A stretch of DNA of 64,000 nucleotides, from assembly GCF_021261325.1 (NCBI RefSeq), contig NZ_JAJSBI010000002.1, forward strand, positions 62,001 through 126,000, written 5' to 3'. The notes under the pieces are model-generated. The model saw nothing but the letters and a program-made list of their open reading frames with translations. It was not told the origin of the DNA and searched no databases. A program made the position numbers and the translations under genes. Shown here piece after piece: positions 16,477 to 25,615 of this stretch. The stretch is from Streptomyces guryensis. Its GTDB lineage: Bacteria > Actinomycetota > Actinomycetes > Streptomycetales > Streptomycetaceae. How positions within the stretch are numbered: the stretch's first letter is position 1; each line of letters opens with the position of its first letter.

Positions 16477-16865
16477 GCGGCTGCCCGAGTGCGGGATGCG
16501 AGCTGAGGGAAGGCGTCCTCCCATACGGCGCGCACGGTGCGGCCGACGAGAGTGCGCAGCACCGGCCACAGCTGGAGGAGCAGGTCCTGGTTGAGGTAGC
16601 GGGGCAGGTCGTCGTGCAGGCCCTCGTGCAGGACGGTGCGGTACAGGCCCATGCGCTGGCGTGGCTTGCCCAGGTCGTACGAAGTCAGCCCGGACCAGGC
16701 CATGTGCAGGGGCAGATCCACGACACCGTGGGTCGGCCCGTGCAGCTCGTCCAGCGACTCCGGCAGACGGCGGCGGAACTTCTCCTGGTACAGGGCGAGG
16801 TCCTCGGCGACCGCGCCCGAGAAGTCGCTCGGGGTGGGTGCGGAATGCTGTGGGCTGGAGGACAT
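16473..16865 (-). CDS. Uncharacterised 130-aa partner of the AbiEii-type gene
   Basis: The start is ATG 16865. The stop is embedded in the next start (GTGA), so expression is coupled to the nucleotidyltransferase gene. The protein is small, soluble and helical, with RHRMGLYRTVLHEGLHDDL-like spacing (RQRMGLYRTVLHEG, NQDLLLQLWPVL, RTLVGRTVRAVWEDAFP). It shows no obvious winged-helix or AbiEi signature. Position suggests an antitoxin or cofactor, but it does not look like the classical AbiEi repressor. Confidence 0.7.
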   Translation of the reverse strand: MSSSPQHSAPTPSDFSGAVAEDLALYQEKFRRRLPESLDELHGPTHGVVDLPLHMAWSGLTSYDLGKPRQRMGLYRTVLHEGLHDDLPRYLNQDLLLQLWPVLRTLVGRTVRAVWEDAFPQLASRTRAAA

Positions 16866-17101
16866 GAGTCCATTATGACGGTCGGAGAAGTGGCACGGGT
16901 CATGATGAGACAGCTGGCGTTTGGAGTGGGGGCCCGTGCCTGCGGGGGGAGCTGGTCGCGGCAGCTTGGCCCGACCCGAGTAGGCGGGACGGACTGTCGG
17001 CCGTGACGCTCGTTTGACGCTCTGAGCGCCCACACGCTGCCGGTCTAGCTGAGAAAGCGGCTCTGACCTGCTCCTTTCCATGACTCGCGCAGGCCGACAT
17101 C

Positions 17102-17168
17102 TTTCCGATGACGCATCACCTGGAGTGCGTGGCGATCCTCGAACCGGCCGCGAAGGGCTCCTGACCTG
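17102..17168. repeat. attR-like direct repeat (displaced 3' end of the methyltransferase gene)
   Basis: This is the second copy of the gene end, reading in frame as FPMTHHLECVAILEPAAKGS then TGA at 17162-17164. Its codons (CTG, CTC, GCC, GCG) are host-like, unlike the left copy. It has no upstream gene body. It is best explained as the original chromosomal 3' end pushed 10.9 kb away by the insertion. Confidence 0.8.
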
Positions 17169-17272
17169 CGGCTTTGTGCGTGCGCATTATGTTCGGTGTG
17201 GGCGTTACGGGCGATATCAGGACGATGATCGGGCAGGGGCGGACAGGGATGAGCGAGGGTACCCTCTGCAGA

Positions 17273-17791
17273 TCAGGAAAGTCCCGAGGCCCGAAGCACC
17301 GCCTGGACCGCAGCGTCGTCGATGTGGTGCCCCAATCGCTCCATGACCTCCGCTCCCAGGTGCAGCGTCCCATGTTCCAGGGAGCGGCGTACGCCCGTGT
17401 CGAGCTCGTGCCAGAGCAGGGGGTTGGCGGCGAGGATCCTCGGGTCGAGTTGCAGGCTGTGGCCGTGGACGTCCCGCAGGACCAGGTGGGAGGAGACACC
17501 GTCGTACTGCCGCACGGCCGTCAGTTCATCCGTGTGGATCACGCGCCTGCGCCAGGGGGCGCGTACCGCCAGCCAGCCGGGACCCGCGGTCACCCGCGGC
17601 GGTAGCAGGACGGCGCATGCGGCGGCCGACAGGGCGGTCCAGAGCAGTGTGCGCAGGGGCGTCAGGCTTCCCGCGTCCCAGTCGACCAGGAGGGTCATGG
17701 TGAGGAACACCAGCGCGCAGCTCACCGCGAGCCGGGCGCTGCCACGCCAGTGGCGGTCGCCGGCCGGGGCCGCCGGTCCGCTCCGTTCCAT
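17273..17791 (-). CDS. Hypothetical membrane protein, two spans plus PH-like domain
   Basis: 172 residues. Two hydrophobic segments (about 22-37 and 47-65) are followed by a beta-rich soluble domain (WLAVRAPWRRRVIHTDELTAV...HLVLRDVHGHSLQLDPRILAANPLLW). This is the layout of small bacterial PH-domain membrane proteins. It lies just beyond the island's right repeat, so it belongs to the native flank. No function can be assigned. Start chosen at ATG 17791, the only start that keeps the short N-terminal lead before the first span. Confidence 0.7.
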   Translation of the reverse strand: MERSGPAAPAGDRHWRGSARLAVSCALVFLTMTLLVDWDAGSLTPLRTLLWTALSAAACAVLLPPRVTAGPGWLAVRAPWRRRVIHTDELTAVRQYDGVSSHLVLRDVHGHSLQLDPRILAANPLLWHELDTGVRRSLEHGTLHLGAEVMERLGHHIDDAAVQAVLRASGLS

Positions 17792-17895
17792 GCCCCGACG
17801 CTAGACGGCCGTACGGCGGCCGGCTGCCGCCGCTGATGGGTTCCTAGCGCCGTACGGGCGCATATTGACGGGATCCTTACGCGGTCGCCGGAGCC

Positions 17896-18457
17896 TCAGC
17901 CGGTGTGTACGCGCGGCCGGCGCCCACGGTCCGGCTCTGCCTCGCGCAGGACCTCACGGGTGACCGGGGCGACCTCGCCCTGGCCGACGAGGAAGAAGCG
18001 CAGGAAGTTGGCGAAGGGGCCGCCCTCGGTCCACTCGAAGTGGATGTGCGGGATGCAGCCCGTCGTGTCGCGGGCGTGGAGTAGCAGTGCGGCCAGGGCG
18101 TTGGGAAGGGAGGAGGATTCCACGGTCAGCACCCGGTAGCGGTTGTGCAGGACCTCTCCGCGTACCGTCAGGCCCGCCTCGAACTCGGAGAGGTCGGTGA
18201 CCGTGACCTCGACGAAGACGAAGTCCTCCTGCTCCGGCAGGTCGTGGTCGGCCCGGATCTGCTCGACCTTGTCGCGGTACGGGGCCTTGTCGCGTCTGCC
18301 GGGCTCGTTCGCGAGGAAGCGGATGCGCCGGTGGGACGCGTCGCGGATGAATCGTTCCGCCATGTCGTCCAGCGTCACGCTGATGACGCGCAGTTCGAAG
18401 GCGCGGGCCAGTCGGGACAGCAGGGAGACGAGGATGATGCCGGCGATACCAGCGCGG
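17896..18457 (-). pseudogene. APC permease, C-terminal fragment (5'-truncated)
   Basis: The frame reads LLSRLARAFELRVISVTLDD, VFVEVTVTDLSEFEAGLTV, GEVLHNRYRVLTVESSSLP and ends REAEPDRGRRPRVHTG. This is the cytosolic C-terminal domain typical of large actinobacterial amino-acid-type APC permeases. All but the last membrane segment are missing: homology stops at about 18455, where another truncated gene starts on the opposite strand. The remaining piece is under 190 codons and cannot transport. Confidence 0.75.
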
Positions 18458-18458
18458 C

Positions 18459-19683
18459 CGATCTTCGGCCTGGCCCTGAACGACATGGACGCCCAGGCCG
18501 CCAACGTCCTGCTGGCCAACGGTGATGCGGGGCAGGGCCGCCGGCAGACGCCGTACCAAAAGGCCGTCGGCTTCTACGGCGACGCCTGGCGCGAGATCGG
18601 GCCCGACCTGCGCACTCTCGCCGTCGCCGCGCAGGGCAGCCGGCCGACGAGAAGACGGTGGAGTCGCTGACCGACGGCTTCGCCGAGTACCAGGAGCTGA
18701 TCGGCCGGGCCCTGGAGAACGACGGCCACCGCGGAGGCAAGGCAGGCGCTTTGGCCGACCACCGCCGCGCGACCGACCTGCTGCGCACCCAACTCCTGCC
18801 CGCCGCACGCACGTTGGTGGCCTCGAACAACGCGGCCTTCGAGGCCGGGTACTCCGCGGCGCGCTCTGTCCTCTCCGCGCAGCTCGGCGCCGTCCTGGTC
18901 CTCGGGATGCTGCTGCCGGCCGTGCCCGGAGTCCTGCAGTGGTACCTCGCGCGCAGTCTCCGGCGCATCCTCAACCCCGGAGTGCTCGCCGCCACCGTCT
19001 GCTCGCTGCTGGCGGTGATTCTCGGGTCACAGATGATGTCCGCCTCTGCCGGTCACCTGCGCGGGGCCCGGCATGACGCGTTCGACTCCGTCGTCGCCCT
19101 CTGCCGCGCCCGCGCCATCGCCTACGACGCCAACGCGGACGAGAGCCGCTACCTGCTCGACCCGCAGCGCCAGGCGCAGTACGAGGAGTCGTCCCTGGCC
19201 AAGTCGCAGCAGTTGTACGGCCTGAAGGGCGCGACCCTGTCGACGTACGACTCGGAACTCGCCACCACCTGGCAGGCGTACGAGAGCGACCACCACGACC
19301 TGCGCTGCACCGGAGAGTTCCGCCGCGAGCTGGACAACATCACCTTCCCCGGCGAGCAGGCCGCGGCGGAGAAGACGGTGCGGACGTACGCCGTCCACCA
19401 GCGCGACGACCGGAAGATCCGCGCGCGGCTGGCGGCCGGGAAGGAACGGGCGGCGGTGGAGTTCTGCATGGGGTGGGAGCAGGGCACGTCCAACGCGCAC
19501 TTCGGGGCGTGGATGGCCGCGCTGGACAAGGTGGCGGGCATCAACCGCGCCCACTTCGCGTCGTCCGCCGAAGACGGCCGCTCGGCGGTGAACGGCCTGC
19601 TTCCGTGGGCGTGCGGGTTGTTGTGCGCGGCGATGGTCCTGGCTGCGCTGGGCCTGCGGCCGCGGCTGGCGGAGTTCCGCTGA
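18459..19683 (+). pseudogene. GlnX-like membrane protein, N-terminally truncated and frameshifted
   Basis: The frame opens in mid-protein with IFGLALNDMDAQAANVLL, runs to about 18640, then continues one frame over (ADEKTVESLTDGFAEYQEL) to 19683. Two adjacent membrane segments lie in the middle and one at the C-terminus, with a helical extracytoplasmic part between them. The layout and the DMDAQ.ANVLL motif resemble GlnX, the membrane partner of GlnH and PknG in actinobacterial glutamate sensing. That name is from memory and moderately certain. The missing 5' end and the frameshift make it a pseudogene. Confidence 0.6.
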
Positions 19684-19747
19684 GCCGCCGCAGTGGGCGG
19701 TCGGGCCCCACCGACTCGCAGACGAACAACCGCCTGCCCGCGGAGCG

Positions 19748-20185
19748 CTACGCGTCCGCCAGCCGGGCCTCCTCCAGGTCCAGGGCCCGCTGGAGCCTGC
19801 GGCGGGTGGTGTCGCTGATGGCGTGGGCATCGTAGAGGCGCTGGAGTTCGGCCGTCTCCACGGCGATCAGGTCACGGCGGAGCTGGTGGTAGACGCGGTC
19901 GGCGGACTCGGTGGCCGCGCCGTCCGTGCCGTTGTGCTCGGCGAGGCGGTCGCGGGCGTCGTCCAGGCGGGCGGTCAGGCCGCGGCGGAGGCGGTCGAGG
20001 ACGACCTCGGGTACGACCTCCAGCTCCGCGAGTTCGTCCAGGCGGGCGAGGCCGGCATGGGCGAGGTGGGAGCGGGCCTCGGCCTCCTCGCGCGCGGTGT
20101 GGGCGGGCTCCAGCGCGATGCCGGAGCGGCGGACGACCGGGGCGAGGGTGAAGCCCTGGACGACGAGGGTGACGACCACGACCGA
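19748..20185 (-). pseudogene. Na+/H+ antiporter (CPA1-type), C-terminal fragment
   Basis: The piece starts in mid-membrane segment with VVVVTLVVQGFTLAPVVRRS, the last transmembrane helix of bacterial NhaP/CPA1 antiporters. It continues with the usual charged helical tail to LEEARLADA. About 145 codons remain of an expected 500 or more. Homology stops within five bases of the stop codon of a TnpB N-terminal fragment, so the junction is abrupt. Confidence 0.7.
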
Positions 20186-20189
20186 GTGG

Positions 20190-20288
20190 TCAGGACTCGT
20201 TCCACACCCACAGGCACCGGTCCCACTCGTCCAGCAGCGCGGCGAGCGCGGTGGACGACACGCGCAGGCGGAACGTCCACCGGGCGTG
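20190..20288 (-). pseudogene. TnpB (IS200/IS605-type) N-terminal fragment
   Basis: Reads HARWTFRLRVSSTALAALLD followed by EWDRCLWVWNES and a stop. This is the N-terminal beta strand and RuvC-preceding helix pattern (R.S......L.....RWVWNE) of Streptomyces TnpB proteins. Only about 32 codons remain. It abuts the antiporter fragment and is an insertion-sequence scar. Confidence 0.55.
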
Positions 20289-20582
20289 CCCGGCAGCCTC
20301 CGCGACCGCCCCCACCACCGCCACACCCTCACCCCCTCCACGACACCGGGACCGAACGTCCGCAGCCTGCCGACGCCTTGCGAGAAGACCGTACGTACGA
20401 CAACCGCACGCCCGTACCCGGATAGCGCGATCGCCATTCCAACCGGCGGCTACCGGCACACGCGTTCGCATTCCCCGGCTCCGCCAAGCAGCCATGCGGA
20501 CGCTCCGTGCCCACAAACCAGTGAGATCGTGCACCTGCTTGAGGTCGGGTGCGGCGCTCCCGTGACAGACGCCGCGGAAGCC

Positions 20583-20620
20583 GGATTCCTCCCCGGCGTG
20601 AACGCCGGGGCATCCTCCGG
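20583..20620. repeat. IS200/IS605-like end hairpin
   Basis: CCCCGGCG (20591-20598) and CGCCGGGG (20603-20610) flank a TGAA loop, with GGATTCCT before and CATCCTCC after. The GC hairpin next to a GGATTCCT/AGGATG-type flank resembles the terminal hairpins of IS200/IS605 elements. A TnpB scrap lies 300 bp away. It may instead be a simple terminator. Confidence 0.4.
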
Positions 20621-20806
20621 TCACCAGGTGAGCCGGGTCATCGGCCGTCACGGCGGCCTACCCGCCGGTATGGATCAAGGGCGTAAGAGTCCCGTCAAAG
20701 CCGTGGGCGCCGCCGTATGAGAGCCGTCAACGGCGACCCGATCCGGCCAAAGAGGCGTTTTCCTCTACTCGTCCCTGTTCAACGAACCTCACTCCAGGAG
20801 TTCGCG

Positions 20807-20890
20807 ATGGCCGATCTGGCCTTCGTCATCGCCACGATCGCGGGTTTCGCGCTGGTGGCCCTCGTTGCCAAGGGGGTGACGAAGCTGTGA
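20807..20890 (+). CDS. 27-residue small membrane protein preceding kdpF
   Basis: ATG 20807 is preceded by AGGAG (20796-20800). The peptide [20 protein letters not shown] followed by AKGVTKL is one membrane span with a short basic tail. Its TGA overlaps the GTG of kdpF (GTGA). A single-span microprotein coupled to kdpF in this way looks like an extra small Kdp-associated subunit. It is too short for standard gene calling. Confidence 0.7.
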   Translation: MADLAFVIATIAGFALVALVAKGVTKL

Positions 20891-20976
20891 CCGCGGAGAA
20901 CATCGTCGGCCTGGTCGTGGCCGTCGCCCTGCTGGGCTATCTCGTCCTCGCCCTGATCTTCCCGGAGAGGTTCTGA
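20887..20976 (+). CDS. kdpF: Potassium-transporting ATPase small subunit KdpF
   Basis: 29 residues from GTG 20887, overlapping the preceding small gene by four bases and ending two bases before the kdpA start. The sequence is a single hydrophobic span ending in ALIFPERF, the classic KdpF end (L..P..F). KdpF stabilises the KdpABC complex in the membrane. Length and position match the family. Confidence 0.9.
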   Translation: MTAENIVGLVVAVALLGYLVLALIFPERF

Positions 20977-20978
20977 CG

Positions 20979-22673
20979 GTGACATCAGCTGCTTCCGCAG
21001 CGGGCGACATGGGTCCCGTACTCGCAGGCGTCCTCCAGCTGCTCGCCCTCATAGGCGCGCTGGCCCTCGCCTACATCCCCCTTGGCAACTACATGGCCAA
21101 GGTCTACTCCTCCGACAAGCACTGGCGGATCGAGAAGTGGGTCTACAAGGGCATCGGCGCCAACCCCGACGCCGAGATGACCTGGCCCGCGTACCTGCGC
21201 GGTGTCCTGGCCTTCTCCACCGTCGGCGTCCTCTTCCTCTACCTGCTCCAGCGGCTGCAGGGCATCCTGCCCGGCTCGCTCGGCTTCGACTCGGTCAATC
21301 CGGCGCAGTCGTTCAACACGGCCGTGTCGTTCGTGACCAACACCAACTGGCAGTCGTACTACGGCGAGCAGACCATGGGTCACGTCGTGCAGACCGCCGG
21401 TCTGGCCGTGCAGAACTTCGTCTCCGCGGCCGTCGGCATCGCCGTCGCGGTGGCCCTCGTCCGCGGCTTTGCCCGCTCCCGTACCGGTGAGCTCGGCAAC
21501 TTCTGGTCCGACCTGGTGCGCGGCACGATCCGGATCCTGGTGCCGGGCGCGTTCATCGCCGCGATCGTGCTGGTTGCCTGCGGTGCCATCCAGAACTTCT
21601 CCGGCATTCACGAGGTCGGCCAGTTCATGGGCGGGCACCAGCAGTGGAACGGCGGGGCCGTGGCCTCGCAGGAGGCCATCAAGGAGTTCGGCACCAACGG
21701 CGGCGGCATCTTCAACGCCAACTCCGCCCACCCCTTCGAGAACCCCGGCCCGTTCACGAACCTCTTCGAGATCTTCCTGCTGCTGGTCATCCCGTTCTCC
21801 CTGACCCGCACGTTCGGCGTCATAGTCGGGAGCGTGAAGCAGGGCTACGCGATCCTCGCCACGATGTTCACGATCTGGCTGGGCTTCGTCGCCCTGATGA
21901 TGGCGACCGAGTTCGCCCACCACGGCGCGGCGCTCCAGGCCGCGGGCGGTGCGATGGAGGGCAAGGAGACCAGGTTCGGTGTCGGATCGTCGTCGATCTT
22001 CGCGGTGTCGACCACGCTGACTTCGACCGGTGCGGTGGACTCGTTCCACTCCTCGTTCACCGGCCTGGGCGGCGGCATCGCCATCCTGGGCATGCAGTTG
22101 GGCGAGATCGCGCCCGGCGGCACCGGCTCCGGCCTCTACGGCATGCTGATCATGGCGGTCATCGCGGTGTTCATCGCCGGTCTGATGGTCGGCCGTACGC
22201 CCGAGTACCTGGGCAAGAAGATCGGCACCCGCGAGATCAAGCTGGCGGCCTGCTACATCCTCATCACTCCGGCCCTGGTGCTGATCTTCACGGCTGCCTC
22301 CATGGCCCTGCCGACCCCGCCGCACTCCATGCTGAACTCCGGCGCGCACGGCTTCTCCGAGGTGCTGTACGCCTTCAGCTCCGCCGCCAACAACAACGGC
22401 TCGGCCTTCGCCGGCCTGAACGCGAACACCGACTGGTTCAACACCATGACCGGACTCGCCATGCTACTGGGCCGCTTCCTGCCGATGGTGTTCGTGCTGG
22501 CGCTGGCCGGTTCGCTCGCCGAGCAGAAGCCGGTCCCGGAGACCGCGGGCACCCTGCGCACCGAGAAGCCGCTGTTCACCGGTCTGCTGGTGGGCGCGAT
22601 CCTGATCATCACCGGTCTGACGTACTTCCCGGCCCTGGCGCTGGGGCCGCTGGCCGAGGGGCTGGCCTCATGA
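20979..22673 (+). CDS. kdpA: Potassium-transporting ATPase, potassium-binding subunit KdpA
   Basis: 564 residues and about ten membrane helices. The selectivity-filter loops are clear: [40 protein letters not shown] and [12 protein letters not shown]. KdpA forms the channel-like path that binds potassium with high affinity before KdpB pumps it inward at low external potassium. The GTG start two bases after the kdpF stop and the ATGA overlap with kdpB show tight operon coupling. Confidence 0.97.
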   Translation: MTSAASAAGDMGPVLAGVLQLLALIGALALAYIPLGNYMAKVYSSDKHWRIEKWVYKGIGANPDAEMTWPAYLRGVLAFSTVGVLFLYLLQRLQGILPGSLGFDSVNPAQSFNTAVSFVTNTNWQSYYGEQTMGHVVQTAGLAVQNFVSAAVGIAVAVALVRGFARSRTGELGNFWSDLVRGTIRILVPGAFIAAIVLVACGAIQNFSGIHEVGQFMGGHQQWNGGAVASQEAIKEFGTNGGGIFNANSAHPFENPGPFTNLFEIFLLLVIPFSLTRTFGVIVGSVKQGYAILATMFTIWLGFVALMMATEFAHHGAALQAAGGAMEGKETRFGVGSSSIFAVSTTLTSTGAVDSFHSSFTGLGGGIAILGMQLGEIAPGGTGSGLYGMLIMAVIAVFIAGLMVGRTPEYLGKKIGTREIKLAACYILITPALVLIFTAASMALPTPPHSMLNSGAHGFSEVLYAFSSAANNNGSAFAGLNANTDWFNTMTGLAMLLGRFLPMVFVLALAGSLAEQKPVPETAGTLRTEKPLFTGLLVGAILIITGLTYFPALALGPLAEGLAS

Positions 22674-24808
22674 CCACCCGTAAAGAGAACCAAGAGGACT
22701 CGATGTCCACAGCCACCCCGGCCAGGGCGCCGCACAGCGACGTACCCACCGGGCACAAGCCCGCCGAAGGACGCGTCGGCGCGGGCCTCTTCGATCCCAA
22801 GCAGCTGCTCAAGTCGCTGCCGGACGCGTTCCGCAAGCTCGACCCGCGGGTGATGGTCAAGTCGCCCGTGATGTTCGTGGTCCTCGTCGGCTCGGTCCTG
22901 ACGACGATCTTCTCCTTCAAGGACCCGGGCGACTGGTTCGGCTGGGCGATCAGCGCCTGGCTGTGGCTGACCGTGGTCTTCGCCAACCTGGCGGAGGCCG
23001 TCGCCGAGGGCCGCGGCAAGGCGCAGGCCGACACCCTGCGCAAGGCCAAGACCGACACCGTCGCGCGTCGGCTGTCCAAGGACGGCAAGACCGAGGAGCA
23101 GGTACCGGGCACCGAGCTGACCATCGGCGACCTGGTCGTCTGCGAGGCCGGCGACATCATCCCCGGTGATGGTGACGTCGTCGAGGGCGTCGCGTCCGTC
23201 GACGAGTCGGCGATCACCGGTGAGTCCGCCCCGGTCATCCGCGAGTCCGGCGGTGACCGTTCCGCGGTCACCGGCGGTACGAAGGTGCTGTCCGACCGCA
23301 TCGTCATCAAGATCACGACGAAACCCGGCGAGACCTTCATCGACCGGATGATCAACCTGGTCGAGGGCGCCGCCCGGCAGAAGACGCCCAACGAGATCGC
23401 GCTGAACATCCTGCTGGCCTCGCTGACGATCGTCTTCCTGCTCGCGGTGGCCACCCTGCCGCCGTTCGCGGACTACGCGGGCACGCATCTGACGATGGTC
23501 GTGCTCGTGGCCCTGCTGGTGTGCCTGATCCCGACCACGATCGGCGCGCTGCTCTCCGCCATCGGCATCGCGGGCATGGACCGCCTGGTCCAGCGCAATG
23601 TGCTCGCGATGTCGGGCCGGGCGGTCGAGGCCGCCGGTGACGTGTCGACCCTGCTGCTCGACAAGACCGGCACCATCACCCTCGGCAACCGGCAGGCCGC
23701 CGAGTTCGTGCCGGTCAGCGGCACCACGGAGGCCGAGGTCGCCGACGCAGCCCAGCTGTCGTCGCTGGCCGACGAGACGCCCGAGGGCCGCTCCATCGTC
23801 GTACTGGCGAAGGAGAAGTACGGACTGCGCGAGCGCCACCAGGGCGAGCTGGCCGGTGCCGAGTGGATCGCTTTCACCGCACAGACCCGTATGTCGGGTG
23901 TGGATGTGGACGGGCGCAGGATCCGCAAGGGTGCCGCCGGTTCGGTCATCGCCTGGGTGCAGGAGCAGGGCGGCACGGTCGCCGAGGACGCCGACACGCT
24001 GTCCAACCGCATCTCCGAGGCCGGTGGCACCCCGCTGCTCGTCGCCGTCGAGGACGACAGGGGTGCCCGCATCCTGGGCGTCATCCATCTCAAGGACGTC
24101 GTCAAGGAGGGCATGCGGGAGCGGTTCGACGAGCTGCGCCGCATGGGCATCAAGACCGTCATGATCACGGGTGACAACCCGCTGACGGCCAAGGCGATCG
24201 CCGAGGAGGCCGGCGTCGACGACTTCCTCGCGGAGGCCACTCCCGAGGACAAGATGGCGCTCATCAAGCGGGAGCAGGCGGGCGGCAAGCTCGTCGCCAT
24301 GACCGGTGACGGCACGAACGACGCACCCGCCCTCGCCCAGGCGGACGTCGGCGTGGCGATGAACACCGGTACGTCGGCCGCCAAGGAGGCCGGCAACATG
24401 GTCGACCTCGACTCCAACCCGACCAAGCTCATCGAGATCGTCGAGATCGGCAAGCAGCTCCTCATCACCCGGGGCGCGTTGACCACGTTCTCCATCGCCA
24501 ACGACGTCGCGAAGTACTTCGCGATCATCCCGGCGCTGTTCGCGGCCGTGTACCCGGGCCTGGACAAGCTCAACATCATGGGCCTGACCTCGCCGGACTC
24601 CGCGATCCTGTCGGCCGTCATCTTCAACGCGCTGATCATCATCGCGCTGGTGCCGCTCTCCCTGAAGGGCGTGCAGTACCGGCCGGTCAGCGCCGACAGG
24701 ATGCTGCGGCGCAATCTCACCATCTATGGCATCGGCGGGCTGATCGCCCCGTTCATCGGCATCAAGCTCATCGACCTGCTCATCTCCCTCATCCCCGGGA
24801 TCGGTTGA
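22670..24808 (+). CDS. kdpB: Potassium-transporting P-type ATPase subunit KdpB
   Basis: 712 residues from the ATG that overlaps the kdpA stop. The phosphorylation motif DKTGTIT has its Asp at about residue 331. The actuator [11 protein letters not shown], the nucleotide-binding KGA region and the hinge [16 protein letters not shown] are all present. It couples ATP hydrolysis to potassium import through KdpA. An internal ATG at 22703 (MSTATPAR) has its own purine-rich leader and is an alternative start. Confidence 0.97.
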   Translation: MTTRKENQEDSMSTATPARAPHSDVPTGHKPAEGRVGAGLFDPKQLLKSLPDAFRKLDPRVMVKSPVMFVVLVGSVLTTIFSFKDPGDWFGWAISAWLWLTVVFANLAEAVAEGRGKAQADTLRKAKTDTVARRLSKDGKTEEQVPGTELTIGDLVVCEAGDIIPGDGDVVEGVASVDESAITGESAPVIRESGGDRSAVTGGTKVLSDRIVIKITTKPGETFIDRMINLVEGAARQKTPNEIALNILLASLTIVFLLAVATLPPFADYAGTHLTMVVLVALLVCLIPTTIGALLSAIGIAGMDRLVQRNVLAMSGRAVEAAGDVSTLLLDKTGTITLGNRQAAEFVPVSGTTEAEVADAAQLSSLADETPEGRSIVVLAKEKYGLRERHQGELAGAEWIAFTAQTRMSGVDVDGRRIRKGAAGSVIAWVQEQGGTVAEDADTLSNRISEAGGTPLLVAVEDDRGARILGVIHLKDVVKEGMRERFDELRRMGIKTVMITGDNPLTAKAIAEEAGVDDFLAEATPEDKMALIKREQAGGKLVAMTGDGTNDAPALAQADVGVAMNTGTSAAKEAGNMVDLDSNPTKLIEIVEIGKQLLITRGALTTFSIANDVAKYFAIIPALFAAVYPGLDKLNIMGLTSPDSAILSAVIFNALIIIALVPLSLKGVQYRPVSADRMLRRNLTIYGIGGLIAPFIGIKLIDLLISLIPGIG

Positions 24809-24814
24809 CCCATC

Positions 24815-25483
24815 ATGAACAACTCGGTTACGAACACCGCCCGGTTGCTCGGGGCGGCCCTGCGCGCCCTCCTCGTGTTGACCCTGGTCACCGGTGTCAT
24901 CTACCCGCTGGTCGTCACGGGCGTGGCCCAGGCGCTGTTCCACAACAAGGCGAACGGCTCGGAGATCAAGGCGGACGGCAAGGTCGTCGGTTCCTCGCTG
25001 ATCGGGCAGTCGTACAACCTGCCGCTGAAGAAGGGGCAGGAGACGCCGGACGCGGACCTCAAATGGTTCCAGGGCCGCCCGGCGAACGGGCTCGGCAGCA
25101 ACAGCCTGAACACGCAGTACAAGCTGATCCTGTCCGGTGCGACGAACCTGTCCGCCGACAGCAAGGTCCTGATCAAGCAGGTCGAGGACGCCAAGGCTGC
25201 GGTGGTGAAGGACAACTCCGTGTCCGGCTACACCGTCAAGCCGTCGGACGTTCCCGCGGACGCGGTCACCTCCTCCGGCTCCGGCCTCGACCCGGACATC
25301 TCCCCGGCCTACGCCGATCTCCAGGTCCACCGGATCGCCGCGCAGAACGGTCTGTCCGTCACCCAGGTCCAGAAGCTGGTCGACGAACACACCGAGGGCC
25401 GCACGCTCGGCTTCATGGGCGAACCCCGCGTGAACGTCCTCGAACTCAACATCGCGCTCAAGGCCCTCGTAGCGAAGAAGTGA
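24815..25483 (+). CDS. kdpC: Potassium-transporting ATPase subunit KdpC
   Basis: 222 residues with one N-terminal membrane anchor (ALLVLTLVTGVIYPLVVTGV). A periplasm-facing type of domain follows, with GSSLIGQ, F.GRP, SGS.LDP.ISP and V..LVDEHTEGR, the standard KdpC signatures. KdpC supports KdpB function in the complex. It starts six bases after kdpB ends. A strong hairpin follows it, before kdpE. Confidence 0.96.
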   Translation: MNNSVTNTARLLGAALRALLVLTLVTGVIYPLVVTGVAQALFHNKANGSEIKADGKVVGSSLIGQSYNLPLKKGQETPDADLKWFQGRPANGLGSNSLNTQYKLILSGATNLSADSKVLIKQVEDAKAAVVKDNSVSGYTVKPSDVPADAVTSSGSGLDPDISPAYADLQVHRIAAQNGLSVTQVQKLVDEHTEGRTLGFMGEPRVNVLELNIALKALVAKK

Positions 25484-25502
25484 CGGTCTTACGCGATCCG
25501 CA

Positions 25503-25547
25503 TGGGAGCCGGCGGCCGGGGAATCCCCCCGGATCCGCCGGCTCCCA
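25503..25547. terminator. Strong hairpin between kdpC and kdpE
   Basis: TGGGAGCCGGCGG (25503-25515) pairs perfectly with CCGCCGGCTCCCA (25535-25547), and an inner CCGGGG/CCCCGG stem extends it. It lies 20 bases after kdpC and 69 bases before kdpE. It may separate expression of the pump genes from the regulator genes. Confidence 0.7.
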
Positions 25548-25615
25548 CCGCCGTGAAGTCGGTCCCCTGCTGCCGGCGCGCAGGGCCCGACGTACAACAG
25601 GAGAGGCACACGCCC

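Larger units (their letters stand above)
6314..17101. mobile_element. Genomic island integrated at the 3' end of the RNA methyltransferase gene
   Basis: About 10.8 kb lies between the two gene-end repeats. It contains genes with no counterpart in the flanking core: a two-gene module of 763 and 2019 codons, and a two-gene AbiEii-type locus. Non-coding stretches at both ends carry no recognised gene. No complete tyrosine or serine recombinase is present. Either the integrase has been lost (a possible relic lies at 15.4-15.7 kb) or the element is mobilised in trans. The boundaries are inferred from the repeats alone. Confidence 0.7.
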
